A stretch of 64,000 nt of DNA from Doris montereyensis (Eukaryota; Mollusca; Gastropoda; Nudibranchia; Dorididae). A program made the translations under genes and the position numbers. The notes under the pieces are model-generated. The model was not told the origin of the DNA, did no database searches, and saw only the letters and a program-made list of their open reading frames with translations. Below, piece by piece: positions 13,337 to 27,798 of the stretch. The stretch lies in NCBI GenBank assembly GCA_037039925.1, contig JAXRKP010000795.1:65001-129000 (forward strand), given 5' to 3'. Every line of letters starts with the position of its first letter. The first letter of the stretch is position 1.

Positions 13337-13963
13337 TCACAAAGTTTTCAATACAAAAAGCCCACAATCAGTATATTCAGAGAAGATCAGTGCCCAATAT
13401 ATAATTGTGACTGTATCATAAGCACTGTTGTTGTATTGATACTGGCAAGGCAGGTGGTGCTGAACATAAAGATTTTCTTCCCTGTATTCAACACAAGATC
13501 TAGAAGTTACCGAATTCGTGACTTGAATGTCTGAAGATTTTTCTACATTGACAGCTAGGCTAACACTAGAAATTGAACCACTGATGTCACTGTTCTCGTC
13601 AACATCAACAGGAAGAATTAAATCACTTGGTAACGAACGTTTTGGTTCAGGTTTGGTCAAATCACTGCCTGGTGCTTGGGGAAGGTTGAAAGTGTTATCA
13701 CAATTCGATTTATGAACATCAAGGTTTTGAGGAGTATCCTTTGCTGCTAAGATGTCCTGAGCAGTGTCTAAGATTGAAGTGGAAAGATGAGATGATGAAT
13801 TCGATGATGATTGCCTTGACTGAGACACTACAGGACAGGAATCGGGAACCAACGTGGAGGAATGAGACTGCCTGACACTTTGAATAAGCTTGGACAATTT
13901 TTGAAGTTTTTGCTTTGATTCATTCTCTTTCTCTTCTAGTTTGGACTTAAAGCAATTTTGATC
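13337..13963 (-). CDS. PHF21A: PHF21A-like exon 14 (last coding exon)
   Basis: Starts [20 protein letters not shown] after acceptor ATCAG, completing the coiled coil ([12 protein letters not shown]), then runs into a Ser/Pro-rich tail and a stop ending at 13337. The final roughly 50 residues are unlike the rest ([20 protein letters not shown]). An internal donor and a further exon cannot be excluded, so the C-terminus is less certain than the start. Confidence 0.75.
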   Translation of the reverse strand, partial: DQNCFKSKLEEKENESKQKLQKLSKLIQSVRQSHSSTLVPDSCPVVSQSRQSSSNSSSHLSTSILDTAQDILAAKDTPQNLDVHKSNCDNTFNLPQAPGSDLTKPEPKRSLPSDLILPVDVDENSDISGSISSVSLAVNVEKSSDIQVTNSVTSRSCVEYREENLYVQHHLPCQYQYNNSAYDTVTIIYWALIFSEYTDCGLFVLKTL

Positions 13964-16900
13964 CTGATGGTGGGAGAAAAGAACATAATTTGTTTTTAAT
14001 GTTGACATGTGAAACAGTAAAGTACAATGTAAATACGTATCCCCATACCATTCAGAAAAGCAAAGCAAAATATTGACTCTTTTACTTTGGATGGCATTGT
14101 TGTTTTAAATAAACACTGATACCATCTACCATATTGTAGTTTCTGACAGCTTATCCCATGCATAGGTGCAAAATAGCAGGAATTTAATTGACTAATAACA
14201 CTTAACCAATAGATTAACTCTTGCGGTAAAACTTCTTTGCACACAATCACAACTTCGTCTTCTATTTTTACACAGTTTGTTTTCTTGTTCCCATTACAGT
14301 GCAACTCCTCTAACCGGGAACCCAGTGAACGAAAAATTTTCCATATAGTTTACCTCTCTAAACAGGAAAGATCTCCGGCTAATCAGGACAATTTTTCGTG
14401 CGCTTGCATTTATTATCATTACCATTTTACCCATAATCATTTATTCCAGCAATTACTTGTTAAATAAATATGGTTTTTGAGTCAAATAATCAATTCTTGC
14501 ACCTGCATTGTGGTGTTGGTGGCCGAGTGGTTAGGCTCCCAGATTGGGGATCAGGTAGCCCCGGGTTCGAATCCTTGCAAAGCCAGGCCCAACATTGTGT
14601 TCCTTGGGAGAAACACGTAACACACACTTTCCCACTCGACCCAGGTGCAAAATGGGTACAAGCACTAGCTTGGGAGTAAAAATCTGCATCAGACTAGTGT
14701 CCTGTCCAGGAGGTGATTATTGTCACCTGTTCCCCTTCATGCTATAGAAACCTGTATAAGCTCTGGCTCTCTAGACCATAATGGCCTTGAAGGAACTTTT
14801 ACACCTACATTAGTGCTAGATGTATTATACATTACATATGTAGACAATTTCATGTGCCAGTTCATGATGACCATTAGCCAAACACACTACACATCCGTTA
14901 CACAGGTGTGAAATCAGGTGTCACACTAGTCTTTGCTCATCCACCTAACAACACAGTACGGTGTTTTGACTTGGGGCAGTACTTTGACAGCAGACTTGTG
15001 CACTGTCATAGCCTGCAACTGTGAGTGACACCACTGATATTCAACGTGGCCAGCAAAAAGAGAAGTGCTTTACGGTTGGATAACAAGTCCTAGATGCGCT
15101 TAAAGAACACGACGCGGCAGAAGGGCTCAAATACCTCAAACTGTTGAGGGAAAACCAAAATCCGTAGGTCCCTGTGTGATCGGAAAACCCTGCTAATCAG
15201 CACAATTTTACGATATACCGAGATTTCCCGATTGGAGAGGTTACATTGTGTATCATTAGAGACATCAATGTTTATATCTTTTCATCAGTACAAATTTTAC
15301 ATCTTATATTCTTGATTTATTTCTCAATCATAGCTTAAGAGAAAAGCATGCATCAGAAATTACCTTCAAATCAACATCTAGTTTCTTGGAACGGTTGTCC
15401 AGGAAAGACTTCTCATAATTTATTTCATTTTTCTTCCTCTGCAGTTTTTTACGCTCATCTTCTTTGGCTGGGAAGGAGAAGAAAAAATATACCAAAAACA
15501 ACATTAATATTTACATTTTAAAAAGCAATTATCATAAAGGAGGAAAAGAAATACTCTTTTTACCTCCTCAACTCACTCACTGCCATTACTGACATATATT
15601 GGGTCCCGTCAATAGGCAAACGTTGTCGGTATTGACTCTCCTATTACATGTCTACTACTTGCTGACACCTTTTGGTATTGACATTTCTCACATGTGTAGT
15701 TGGATCATTGGTTCGAAAACACTACATGAAATTATTACTGGTCCTTAATTCAGAAATTGAAAGTGGACAAACATACATAGCTCTAGGAGTAAATAATTTT
15801 GTCCATGACAAATTTCTTTCACCCCAAAGAAGTAGATCTAGAACAAGGTCTAATTCTATATATAAAAGTGAATCCAACTATGAATCATCAGATACTATCT
15901 TTATGTTGCTATCATCCAAAAAGAGGCTGAAGACTAAATCTATGTCTAAAACCTACTACGGCAACAGTTTATGGAAGATGTGGCATTCCATTGAAATAAG
16001 TTCTAATAAGTTTTCTTGTTTATTCTTCAATTTAAAAAAAATAAAAGGAACTTTACATCAGGTAGTCTAAAGCACCCTGTCTTTTCGATCACCACAGTGC
16101 CATTCGCAGATTTCACTAATTTTCGGTCCTATTCACCTTGCCCCTTCTCCTCTATACAATACAGTAGCGTAATATGGCTTACATCACCAGAAAGCTCTCT
16201 TCAAGCCCTTTTCAACCAAGCTCTCATACTCACAGTAAACAAAAGTGGTCAGACAAGAAAGCCAGTGGTGAGCCAATAAAAAAACAACTCGCAAACATGC
16301 CCTCTTTTTCCTCGCGTCACATGTTTGCTAAATAAATGATAGTCATCTCTGATTGGTTGAATCAGATTGTGCTAATAATAAGCTTTACAATGATAGCCAT
16401 CACTCCCGCCAATGTCAAAGTTAAGAGCTGATCCCAGAATGCCCATTCAATTTTGCATTAGAAACTACTAGTGTCATTAAATTTGACTTTCCATGATCAT
16501 TTTTGCATTGGAGTTTGAATGTGGTGTTTTTACCCATTTGTCAAGTTTACCAATTTTCAACAACAAAATTCATAACTTCGTTTAAAATTGTCCTACAGAA
16601 ATGATTTTGGTATCCAATTTTTCAGGTTTCCTGTGGTAGCAATTGATTTTCTATTGCTTACACATGAGATTTTGGTTTGGACTACATATTTTCACGAAGA
16701 AACTAACAATATCATCTGGAATATCTTTATTTTCTGAAGAGATTGCCTTTTGAATTATGTATCTACCTAAAATAGTACAATTCATCAAGTGATTTTTGAA
16801 TAATGCACCAAAATGCCTAGCATTTCTCAGTCATCTGAACTGAAAGTGCCTGGCAGCCAGTGAGTTAGCATGTGACAGAAATCTTAGAATTTAAATTAGA

Positions 16901-19900
16901 AGATTAATATTTAAAAACAAAACCCTACACATTTAGAAAGGGCATTGAATGCTCTAGTAACTTGTGAACATCAATTTTGCTTTCAGTGGTCAGCTGTGAT
17001 TCAAATGACCTTAGCCATGCAGAATGACCATCATTTATACTTCACTGAAGCCTCTTCCACTCCCTTTTACAATCTTAAAAATGAAGTCATGAAAAAAATG
17101 AAATGGTTAAAAGCTAGCCCTTTTTATTTTGAGAAAAGCAAAAGAATTTTTTGTTGTTGTGATTTTCATTTCTCATCTGATTTCAGTCATTACCTCAAAG
17201 TGACTATCCTTCAAAATTCACAGAACTTGAATGAAACAAACTTTCAATCAAATGAAAAGGTATGTTACAATAAGGTAGATTTACAAACATTATGGTGACG
17301 GTTCATGAACGGAAATCAGCCGGTGACATTTGTATGGAATAGAGAAAATATGTAGACCCTTCAATAGGTAAATTGTTACGGGTTTTTTTCAGTATTAAAG
17401 AGCATATTAGAGCCATTAGAGGATGACTTTTTATAAGAACAACTTGAATGATTGAAATTAGTTACTGCTTATTGGAACTCAGTCACAAAATTGAGTACAT
17501 CATAACAGAAATCAAATAAATCTTACATGCTCGTTTTCCAATATATGAGTGGACTCTTGAAAGAGCTTCACTGCTAAGCTGGATGGATCCCTTGCCTGAG
17601 ACCTTCAAGTAAAAAGCAAAGAAAAAAATAAGCACCACAGTGATAGTGGTCTTAATAGATCCTTTCTCATCTTTCTCAAGTAAATACTTTACATTACAAA
17701 GAAATACCACTGTGGCAAGAGAAATAAATAATCTAAAAGAGTTTAAGAGAAAAAAAAAAGATTAATAAATGTCTCCCTCATCAGTTGAAGTTGCATAGCC
17801 TCATCAAAGTATTTACTGAACAACAAATTTCAATTACATAATTTTCCACATTGAATATGAAGACAAGAATAAGCAGCATTGTGGGATATTAAAAAAACAC
17901 CCAACAGAAATAACACCCCCTCCCCCTCCTACGAATGATAAATACAATTGAAAGCAGAAAGGTGCATAGCAACAGACAGATAACAGCATGATCCTCATGA
18001 TATTTTAATTCTGGATCCTTTCAATCATCTTACTAAGCATTTAGGGCAGCTCCAAGCATATTTAGGTGCCTCTGTTAACGGTGGCTTCAGGCAGTCCAAA
18101 TGGTATACAAGCCTGCATGTCTCACACATCAACAGCTGGCCACCCTTTCCACAAGCTGCACAAAAATCTTCATGGTTATCTGCCTATCATTTTTTTTTGA
18201 TGGAGGAGAAAAAAAAATTAACTTAATATTAATAAAAGTCTAAAGATATATGGTAAACATTAAATTTATTTCGCTTAAAACAATAAATATTGTAAAATGA
18301 ATCACAAATTGTGGTCATGAATAAAGTTTCATAATTTTTAAAAACTGTTCTCTGAGGGGAAGTGCTGATTTCGAAATAAATCTTACCAAAAAGATGTATC
18401 ATGAACCTGTTAAACCCTGAGGTATTCAGTACTACAAATGGTCTGTGATTTATATCATTACTGTGAGAAAAGATTTTAACACGATTAACATGGAATTGTG
18501 TAAGGGCAGAAGATGCAACCCTCTTAAATAAAAAAAAACACTTACTGCTCTGCTATTTCCATTCTGAGACACTGGCACAGCTTTTTCTTCCCCAGAATGT
18601 CCATTTCCTTTTGAGGTTTTGGTAACTTGGAGAGAAATAAGAGAGAAAAGAATACAGTACTCTGGGGCTTATAATTACAAAATTTATAAGCAATAGATAT
18701 ATCGTTTTGTGTATTATCAACAAGGTTGACTTATTTGAACAATTAAACTTCTGTAACAGTAAATTGTTATCACTATCTATTAAAAGATCACTTCTCATTA
18801 CGATAGAGCGCCAATAATCCGATAAACTCGCTTATCTAACAGAATAGAACGGGAAACAAATGTTTTCATCCTGTGTTTGGATAAAACGATAATTTGCTGT
18901 TCAGACTCCTACATAAGAGGGAACAAAACTGTTAATTTGGGGAGGGGGTGGGGGGTCTTAAGCATGTTTTTAAAAATTATTTGATATAGACAATTTTAAC
19001 CACTACTTAGGGTGTAGGGGCTCTGGACTGAGGTAGAACCCTGGTGTTTGGCATGCTGCTCTCGACCGGTCCTCATCCATCTCCTAAATCTCTTATGTGC
19101 TGGCTCCAAGCGCCATACCCTGGAACACCACTTCAGCTGGCGGGCTAAACCATGTGAGGGGATGGTGTTGACACTGCACCACGGGGCGAACAATCTCCTT
19201 GAAGCAGATTACCAGCCAAGTTGGAAGTGGTTCCGAAGAACCTCAACGGCCAAGTGTCCGTGGTCAGGGTGAGCCTCCAAGTCGGAGGATATCGGTCGTT
19301 GCCAAGTCTGGAGAGGGATGGGCGCCGCCAGGCGTCACAGCCCAAGATACACTACAAGATGACTAAAAGCAGAACAAATTCCATACCGGCTCGATCGTTG
19401 CCTGGGTTAACAAGGCGTCGCCACTACACTTTGGCACCAGGGTGGAAGTGGAAAATATGCGACTGTGCCACTAAAGATAAGATATGTGCTAGGCGCAACA
19501 ACATAACCATTGGTACGTGGAACATCAGGATGCTAAATGCTCCTGGTAAAGTAGAAGAACTAACACATGCATTGAGAAAATATAACTGGAGCATCATTGG
19601 ATTATGTGAGATGAGATGGAAGAGTAAAGGAGAAACATCAACCCATGAAAGCTACAAGCTTTACTACAGTGGTAGGCATAACAGACACGAAGAAGGTGTC
19701 GGTTTTCTCGTGCACAAAGACACAGCAGGTGCAGTGATGGGATGACGGCCAGTTTCCAGCAGGCTCATTACAATTGTCTCCGGGCATCACCCTTCAACAT
19801 CACAATAGTGCAAGTATACTCGCCAACCACTTCACACTCTGATGAAGAAGTTGAAGATTTCTATACTCAAGTGCAAGAAGTCATTGAATTGATGAAACAC

Positions 19901-22900
19901 CAAAAAAGGACATTCTTGTTTTACAAGGGGACTGGAATGCCAAGATCGGAGAAGATGCACAGAAAGACTGGAAAGACACATGCGGACGCTATTGTAACAC
20001 AAAAACTAACTAGAGACTGCTAGAATTCGCCACATTCAATGACCAGAAAGTGACAAACACATTCGGCCATCATAAGGCATCTAGACGGTGGACCTGGCAC
20101 AGCCCAGGACACACAGCTTCCCAGGAGCGGATATCAACAGCAACCACGGACTAGTCATGATGACCCATGAACTAGTCATGATGACCTTCCGCTTACACCT
20201 CAAGAAGATGAAGAAGCAGGGCCACACTAGAATAAAGTTTGACCTGGAGAAATTGCAAGACCCAAAAGTGGCACAAATTTCTAAGGCTAAGATTGGAGGC
20301 AAATTCGCACCACTCTAATACTCGACGCAGACAGCAGTGATATAGACACTTTCATTGATACTTTCAATACTGCAGTGACCGAGACGGCCAATAAAGTCCT
20401 CGGCAAGAAGCGGCCCATCAAGAAGCCTTGGGTCACACAGGACTTGCTGAAACTGTGTGACAAAAGGAGTGAACCAAAGAAGTCAAAGTATGACAGTGGA
20501 GATGGAGCAAAGCAGTACAGACAAGATGGTGAAGAAGGGCATGCATGAAGCAAAAGAAGAATGGATCTCGGCTCAATACAACGACATCGAACGTAACCTC
20601 AATTTAAACAACACCCAGAAAGCGTATCAAATAGTCAAACACCTTATAAGCAGCAAATATGGACGGCCCAATGGATTTCTCGACAAAAACGGGAAGTGCC
20701 CTACCGAGAGCACCTACACAGGTGGACAGAGTATTGCTCAGACCTCTACTCTCTCCGCGCAGTATGCGACACAGAAAAGCTCAACACACATCTGACAACA
20801 GACACAGAGAATTTCCCCATCCATCGAGAAGAAGTGGAGGAAGCAGTGAAATCTCTGAAGAAAGGAAAAGCTGCAGGCATAGACAATATCCCAGAACTTG
20901 CCCAAGCAGGGGGTGAGGCCATGATAGACGCTTTAAGTGTAATCTGCCAGAAGATCTGGGAGTCAGGAAGATGGCCGACTCAATGGACCCAGTCTTTAGT
21001 AATCACCCTTCCCAAGAAAGCAAACCACAGGAGTGCAACAACTACCGCACAATCAGTCTCATTTGCAATACTAGCAAAGTTATGCTCAGGATCATACTGA
21101 ACAGACTGAAGCCGCAGGCTGGGGCAATCATAAGTGAGGAGCAGGCAGGATCTAGAGCAGGGCGCAGTACAACTGAGCAGATATTTAACCTCAGAATTCT
21201 GTGCAAATGATACCTTCAACATTAACAAGAGCTCTACCACGTATTCATAGACTTCAAGAAAGCTTTCGATAGAGTGTGGCATGCTGCACTCTAGGCGATC
21301 ATGAACCACTACAATATCAATGCCAACACTATCCGTGTCATACAGAACCTCTATAACAAGGCCAGCAGTGCAGTATATCTAAATGGGGAGGTTGGAGCTA
21401 ATTCAGAACCACTGTTGGAGTGAGACAAGGGTGCTTGCTCTCTCCGACCCTTTACAATGTCTTCCTCAAAAAAAATGATGACAGACACACTCGGCGGCCA
21501 CCAAGGAACAGTGAGCATTGGTGGAAGAACAATCACAAACCTCGCTTCGCAGATGATATTGACGGACTCGCAGGCACAGAGCAAGAACTGAATAATCTGG
21601 TCAGAAGACTAAATACATCTTCCGCAGCATACGGCATGGAAATCAGTACAAGCAAGACAAAACTGATGACCAACAATGACACTGGAATCCATACTGACAT
21701 CATCGCCAACGGAGAGAAGCTTGAAACTGTGCACATGTTTAAATATCTGGGAGCAATACTGTCGGACGATCAAAACCTGAAGTATTAACAAGGAGTGCAA
21801 TGACAACATCCGCATTAGCCAAGACGGAAACCGTCTGGAAAGACAACAAAGTCTCCCTTAGCTCAAAGTTAAAACTTATGCGCTCCCTTGTTCACTCAGT
21901 GTTTCTTTACGCCCGCGAAACATGGACACTGACTGCAGATATAGAGAAGACAATACAGGCAACAGAAATGAGGTGGTTTAGAAGACTGCTTGGTATCTCT
22001 CACAAAGACCATATCAACGATGAAGAAGTCAGAGACAGAATGAGACAAACCATTGGTCCTTACGAAGACCTCCTCACCACTATCAAAAGGCACAAAATGA
22101 AATGGTTTGTGGACACTTGGTGAGAGAAGGAGGGCTTCCAAAAACTGTGCTTCAAGGAACTGTCAGAGGAGGTAAGAGAAGAGATGGGAGGACAATATCA
22201 CTGAATGGACGGGCCTGAAGCTAAGTGAGCTGATGAGACAGCGGAGGACAGGAAGGAGTGGAGAAGACTGGTTATTTGGTCATCGGTAGCGCCTCAACAG
22301 CCTCTGTCATGGGACAGATAGATAGATAGAACCACTACCATTGTATTTGGCATGTCTAAATTAGCTGAAAATGATATTTAACATTTTTAAACATATGGAT
22401 TTGCCATGGAAACGCCGCCATCTTGATTTTCATTACGAAAATAACAACAGCTTCATTTCAAACATATTTTTTTCAGTTATAAACATATTTGGCTATAACA
22501 TTAAACACACGTTAGTCGGTTCAATATTTAGCAGCACCCAGTAGCTTTTTTTGATAAATGAAACAGCTTTCATTTTATGAATTTTTTTTCAAAATGTACA
22601 TCGCAACCTTTCCAATTTTTGACCAATTTAATCACACAAAAATATGTTTTTCAAACATTTGAAGAAATTTTTAAAAAGCTGTTGGGAGAATTTTCTTTTT
22701 GTGTTATACATGCTATATACCAAATTTGGGGGCAATCAGACAATAAATAAAAAAATTAGATCACGTATCAATGTCAAAAAGTAACATTTTAAGAAAATTG
22801 CATTTTTAAATTTTTTTCCGTTATTTTAATGTTTTTCGCATACAAATCTATACAAGAATAGCGTACAATCGTGAGAGGCTATCAAATACTTCATGTCGAC

Positions 22901-25900
22901 CCTATTTCAACTACTCCAGATCCCTTACACTCATGTCGGGATGGCATTTTTCTTATAACAGGTGTGCGGAATGTTGAGGTTTTCACTGAGTGCACAAGAA
23001 GCTGTTCTCTGCGATTTTATCACCCTATCCTACTAACAACCTTCTCCCACCTTTCAACTATAAAATATAAAAATAATATGAGAAGAAAGACATAGATCTA
23101 TTGGCATCTGTAGTAATAATGATAATAAAAAACGTGAGATGGCATAACTGAATGAAACGAAAGTGCCAGATGGGTTGCTGGGGTCACAATAACAACAGAT
23201 CTGATACTCAGACAAGACATTTTAGCCAAGAACGAGTGATGTCGGATTATTTGTGCTCTACTGTAAGAATTTACTTACCTTTAGGCCGCTTCACAGGATA
23301 TTTTTCCCATGGACTTGAATTACGATGCCTTCTCTGAAAAACAAAAGTTATAATAAGGAACAATGCATATTACATATGAGTATATAGAGAAAAAAATTTG
23401 AACATAACAAAACCAATAAAAAAAGACAAAGGAAAAACCCACAGAAAAGAAAATGATACATTTGCAACACCAAACATGTGCTCAACCAATTCCTAGATAT
23501 GAATGAGAACATTACAATGTTCTTTAGTGAATATAAAAAACATACAATTTCGTAAAAAATCAATCCTAAAATATCACAATACTTATTTTGAAACCAAAAG
23601 CGCTTCAAATCTTAAAATTTCCAAACAGTTTTGGGTGTGTAGATAAACTTCTCAAATACTTTTTCCCTGACACTAGTGACACCCTGTAAATATGCTATGA
23701 AATTAAATGTAGTTTGACATTATGACAAATAAAAACAAGAGAGCCTAGCCTATAAACTTACATTAGTTTCAAATCCAATACTATAATGAGGATTGGCAGT
23801 GGTTCTCCTCTTGCGTTCATTCCGTTTACATAGCAATTCTGATGAATAAAATATTTTAAAATACAAGTAATTAAATATCATAAAATGTCAATAAAAATTA
23901 TGTTTACTATATGCAAACATTAAGGTAATAAGGCAAGCTCTCCATTATAACAAAAACATTTAAACAGATAAAAAATATATTTGTGAAAGAAATCAATACG
24001 AATAACCAAATTACTAATTCAGTAATAATAATATAGCCTAAATATCTAACTGATTTATGCAGTTTTACAAAACTGTATTTACAAAGATGGCAATATACTG
24101 TCTTTTCTTTACAGCTGCTCTTTCTTTATTCTCTGCCCTTGATGTCTCATTCTTTTCCTCTTTTGATGCAGCAAATGCGTTAAGTCATTTGAATGTAATA
24201 TAATAACACAGCTATTTACCTCTCAAAGCTTCTGGCGTATACAAATCAAGAGCCTGCATGAACTGCAACTTCTAAACAAAATAGAAAAATGACAAAAGTA
24301 ATGCATTCTGATTAAAGAGAACATTATGTTGTCATTATTTCAGTCATAAATCTGTCTAAAATAACCCTTTCCTGCAGTGAACTATGGGAACTGTACCAAT
24401 ATTTAAATTAGCTACTTAATTGAAAATCAAACTAGACAGCAAAGAGCAACTTGAGATCAAGCAAATGTTAAGACATTTATCAAAGCTATCACTATGTATG
24501 TTCTCATATTGCAGCTTGCCTTCCTTCATTATCTTCGTAGAATACAAAAAACAAATACTACAGATAGAAATTGTAAAATGGATACTTTTCACACCCACTT
24601 TTACACTCCTAAATAATTTTACTCTAACATTTTTTAACAGTAGAATCAGTGACATAAGACCAACCTGAACCTGAAATCAATTTTCGACTAAAATTGATTA
24701 ATTACATCAACAACCCCTTACTTTCATCCCTTTTTGATAATCTTAACTTAATTTTCATTAGCAGACTTGAAAAAGCAGAGATTTTTGCTTCATGCAAGGG
24801 ACAGCATATGGTCAATTAAAACTGGATATTTTTGTTTCTATTCTATTTTCATTTTCTTGTCTTTCATACCTCAATTTAAATTATCTTTTCTAGATTACAC
24901 TCTGAAGAAATTTCAATATTTTGTCTTCACATTGGATAACTCATAGCCATTGCTTTCAAAATAAAAGTGGAAAAAACCCACCTTCTTTTCATCTGCACTG
25001 ATTTTTTCACCGAGGTTACTTCAGATTGATCTTGCTTTTCCAATTTCATTTCTTTGGCATTTACACCATTTTCTCCAGATAGACATTTAGTGATGTCAGA
25101 TTTGCTGGTATTAACAACAGCAGGTGTGGGGATAACTGATGGCCTGACAACGCAGGTAGATACAAAAGGCATTGGTGCAGGGGCAATGTTACAGTACTGA
25201 AACATTTAAAAAGGCAAAGGAAATTCAATTCACACAAATGAAAACATGTCTTGAGTTATAAATAAGCCCTTCAATTCAAACAAAAGAAAACATGTCTCCT
25301 TGTAAATCAACACTAACACAACACATTGGCTACGCTGTTTGATGAGAAAATTTGGGTCTTGGTGGTTAAAGTGAGTCCATGAAGTAATCTCTGTTCTCAG
25401 TAACAATCAAAATAGAATGAAAGTGATGAATGAGTCCATGAATTAATTTCTGTTCTCATGAACAATCAAAATGGAATGAAAGTGATGAATGAGTCCAAGA
25501 ATTAATCTCTGTTCTCAGTAACAATCAAAATGGGATGAAACTTTTTTTTGTTTAAAGTAACCGATCTAACAAATACCTCAGTTATTGCAACTTCAGATTG
25601 GAATACAAGAAGTAAAAATCTAAACAGGGATACGCTATGAGAATATATATATGGAAAAAAAGGCATTTAAAATTGTTAAAGTCTTTCTACTAGGAAGAGG
25701 ATGGGGCGGGGGGGGGGGGCCACAAGTGGGTAATTTCCTTCTAGAAAATGGAATCTTATAAGCTTAATCAAACATTTAGCTGTGTTACATAGGATCTTTG
25801 ACGTTCCGCAATGTTTAAAACAAAAATAAAGACCTATGATTGCTCACCTGCACAGAAGTGGAACTAACAATAGTTCGAATAGGAGAGGCTGTATATTGTG

Positions 25901-27733
25901 GTACTTTGATGGGAAAATGAGAAGCCAAACGCTGCTGAGGAGGCTGCTGTAACTGAATCATCTGAAGTATTTGTTGTTGTTGCTGCTGCAACAGATGAGG
26001 CTGCACCAATGGTTGTTGGTTGATCATAAGGCCTTGTCCGGGTGTACTCACTACCGGGTTTGAAATGGCGCCCTCTAATGTACTGCTAGTAGGAATTGTT
26101 ATGGTTAAATTGTTAGTGCTGCTATTGGAAATTGGGGTAGGTGTACTGGAAACAGTCGTTGCATTACTTGTCTGGGTGACAATGACAGCTGAATTATTTG
26201 TGCTGCAAGTAGAAACATTGCTAGTATTTACATGAGGCCTGCCCTTCGAGGAAATGACAATATTCCCCACTGACTGTGCGGCAGCCACACCTGTTCCAAT
26301 GACATTACTAACGTTGCTAGAGTTTATATTGTTAAGGGTCATTCCTCCGTTAAGATTGTGCAAATTCAAGCCTCCATTCAAACTGTTGACATTGATGGCA
26401 CTGGTAATGTTGTTGATGGCTATACTGTTTTGAAGAGCAATGCTACTATTTATTGGGATTGCTTGACCACTGTTGAAAATGCCTGCTGGTATCTGTGTCC
26501 CTGCTGCAACTGCACCGGCATAATCTGTTGTCTGCAAGGACAAATTAGCTTGAGCACACATTTGACCTCCTGGATTCAATGTCATACCCAAAGCAGGACG
26601 CTGTTTGAAAAAAACAAGGATAATAGGGTAAACCGTTGGGAGATAGAAGTATTTACAGTTAACATAACCACAACTGATCGATTACAAGGTTATCTTTGCA
26701 ATGGTAAAAAAATAATAATAATCCAGACCAAAGATAGAATATTACACAAGTCGATGTTAAGGTCATGTAATTCATATTTCTATCACTTTCAAATTATTTT
26801 TTGAATAAAAATATTTTTCATCAGAACAGCACTGTATTGATTTGATCCAAAAATCATTGTCTTTTTAAAAGTATTTCTAAATAGCTAAATCCCAAAACTG
26901 AGTGATAATATGATGCAAGAGTGTGATTATCTTATCACATGGTGTAATGCTATCACTACTATCTTATCCCATGGTGTAATAATTACAATTGTAAGCAAGA
27001 AGGGGAAGATACAAAAGATTCGCTAAGTATTGAAAGTAAGCTATTTGAAATGTACATGCGAAATATGGAGGTTGTGGGTGCCGTGTTCCTGAGTTATAAG
27101 CAGTCCCAGTTAGAGGTTTTCAGGTTTATATACATAGTGATTATCTTCAGAGAACGATATGAAATTGTATATATCGTAGGTTTCACAAAATGGTCCATCC
27201 CCATTTCCCTCTTTTGTCAAAATTTACATGTTATTATTTCTTACAAGTGTTATATACCATGTTAAAGCTTAGAACCTGAGCATTCCAGATAGATAACTTT
27301 AAGAGATAGCAAAGGACTGTGAGGCGAGTAAATTAGCTTTTAAAAGTCATGTTTTTCAGTCAAGGGACATAACTGTGAAAATTTTAGGTCCAATGCCTAA
27401 ATGTTACGCGGAACTGTGCGGGTCCGTCGACCGAGGTTTCCCTGGCGTTTATTTAGTCACGTAACGCTTGGGTATCTGGTTTGGAGAGTTCTCTGACTTT
27501 TCCCTAGTTCTCAATAAGATGTGAAGTTTGTGTTTGTGTTTCCCGAAACCGATGCTTTTTTTGTCCGGTTTTTTTTTGTAAAATTCTGTGATTGTGCGCC
27601 TTTATACTATCATTAGTACGTGTTACGGGTTTATCGTGTGTGCCATTCTGCTGAAACCAGCACGGTTAACTTCACGACTTATATAACGAGTGAGGATGCG
27701 ATACGTATAGGCCGATATTTGCCAATAGAGAGG

Positions 27734-27798
<65 letters not shown>

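Larger units (their letters stand above)
19007..22329 (+). mobile_element. Full-length non-LTR retrotransposon (LINE), coding frame broken
   Basis: A 3323-bp element in intron 9 of the PHF21A-like gene, antisense to it. It begins TTAGGGTGTAGGGGCTCTGG, encodes an apurinic-type endonuclease followed by a reverse transcriptase, and ends in a short (GATA)n tail. It is bounded by the 9-bp direct repeat AACCACTAC, so it inserted as a complete unit. The single long ORF expected is broken by a TGA at 19742 and by several frameshifts (for example near 19780, 20970, 21210, 21420 and 21790). The protein is of the type often annotated in invertebrates as craniofacial development protein 2-like. I do not assign a clade with confidence. 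Confidence 0.92.

Noticed and set aside
20081..20302. Minus-strand frames across the LINE (for example 20081-20302, 20287-20553, 20980-21309, 21351-21584)
   Set aside because: Antisense shadows of the plus-strand endonuclease/RT sequence.
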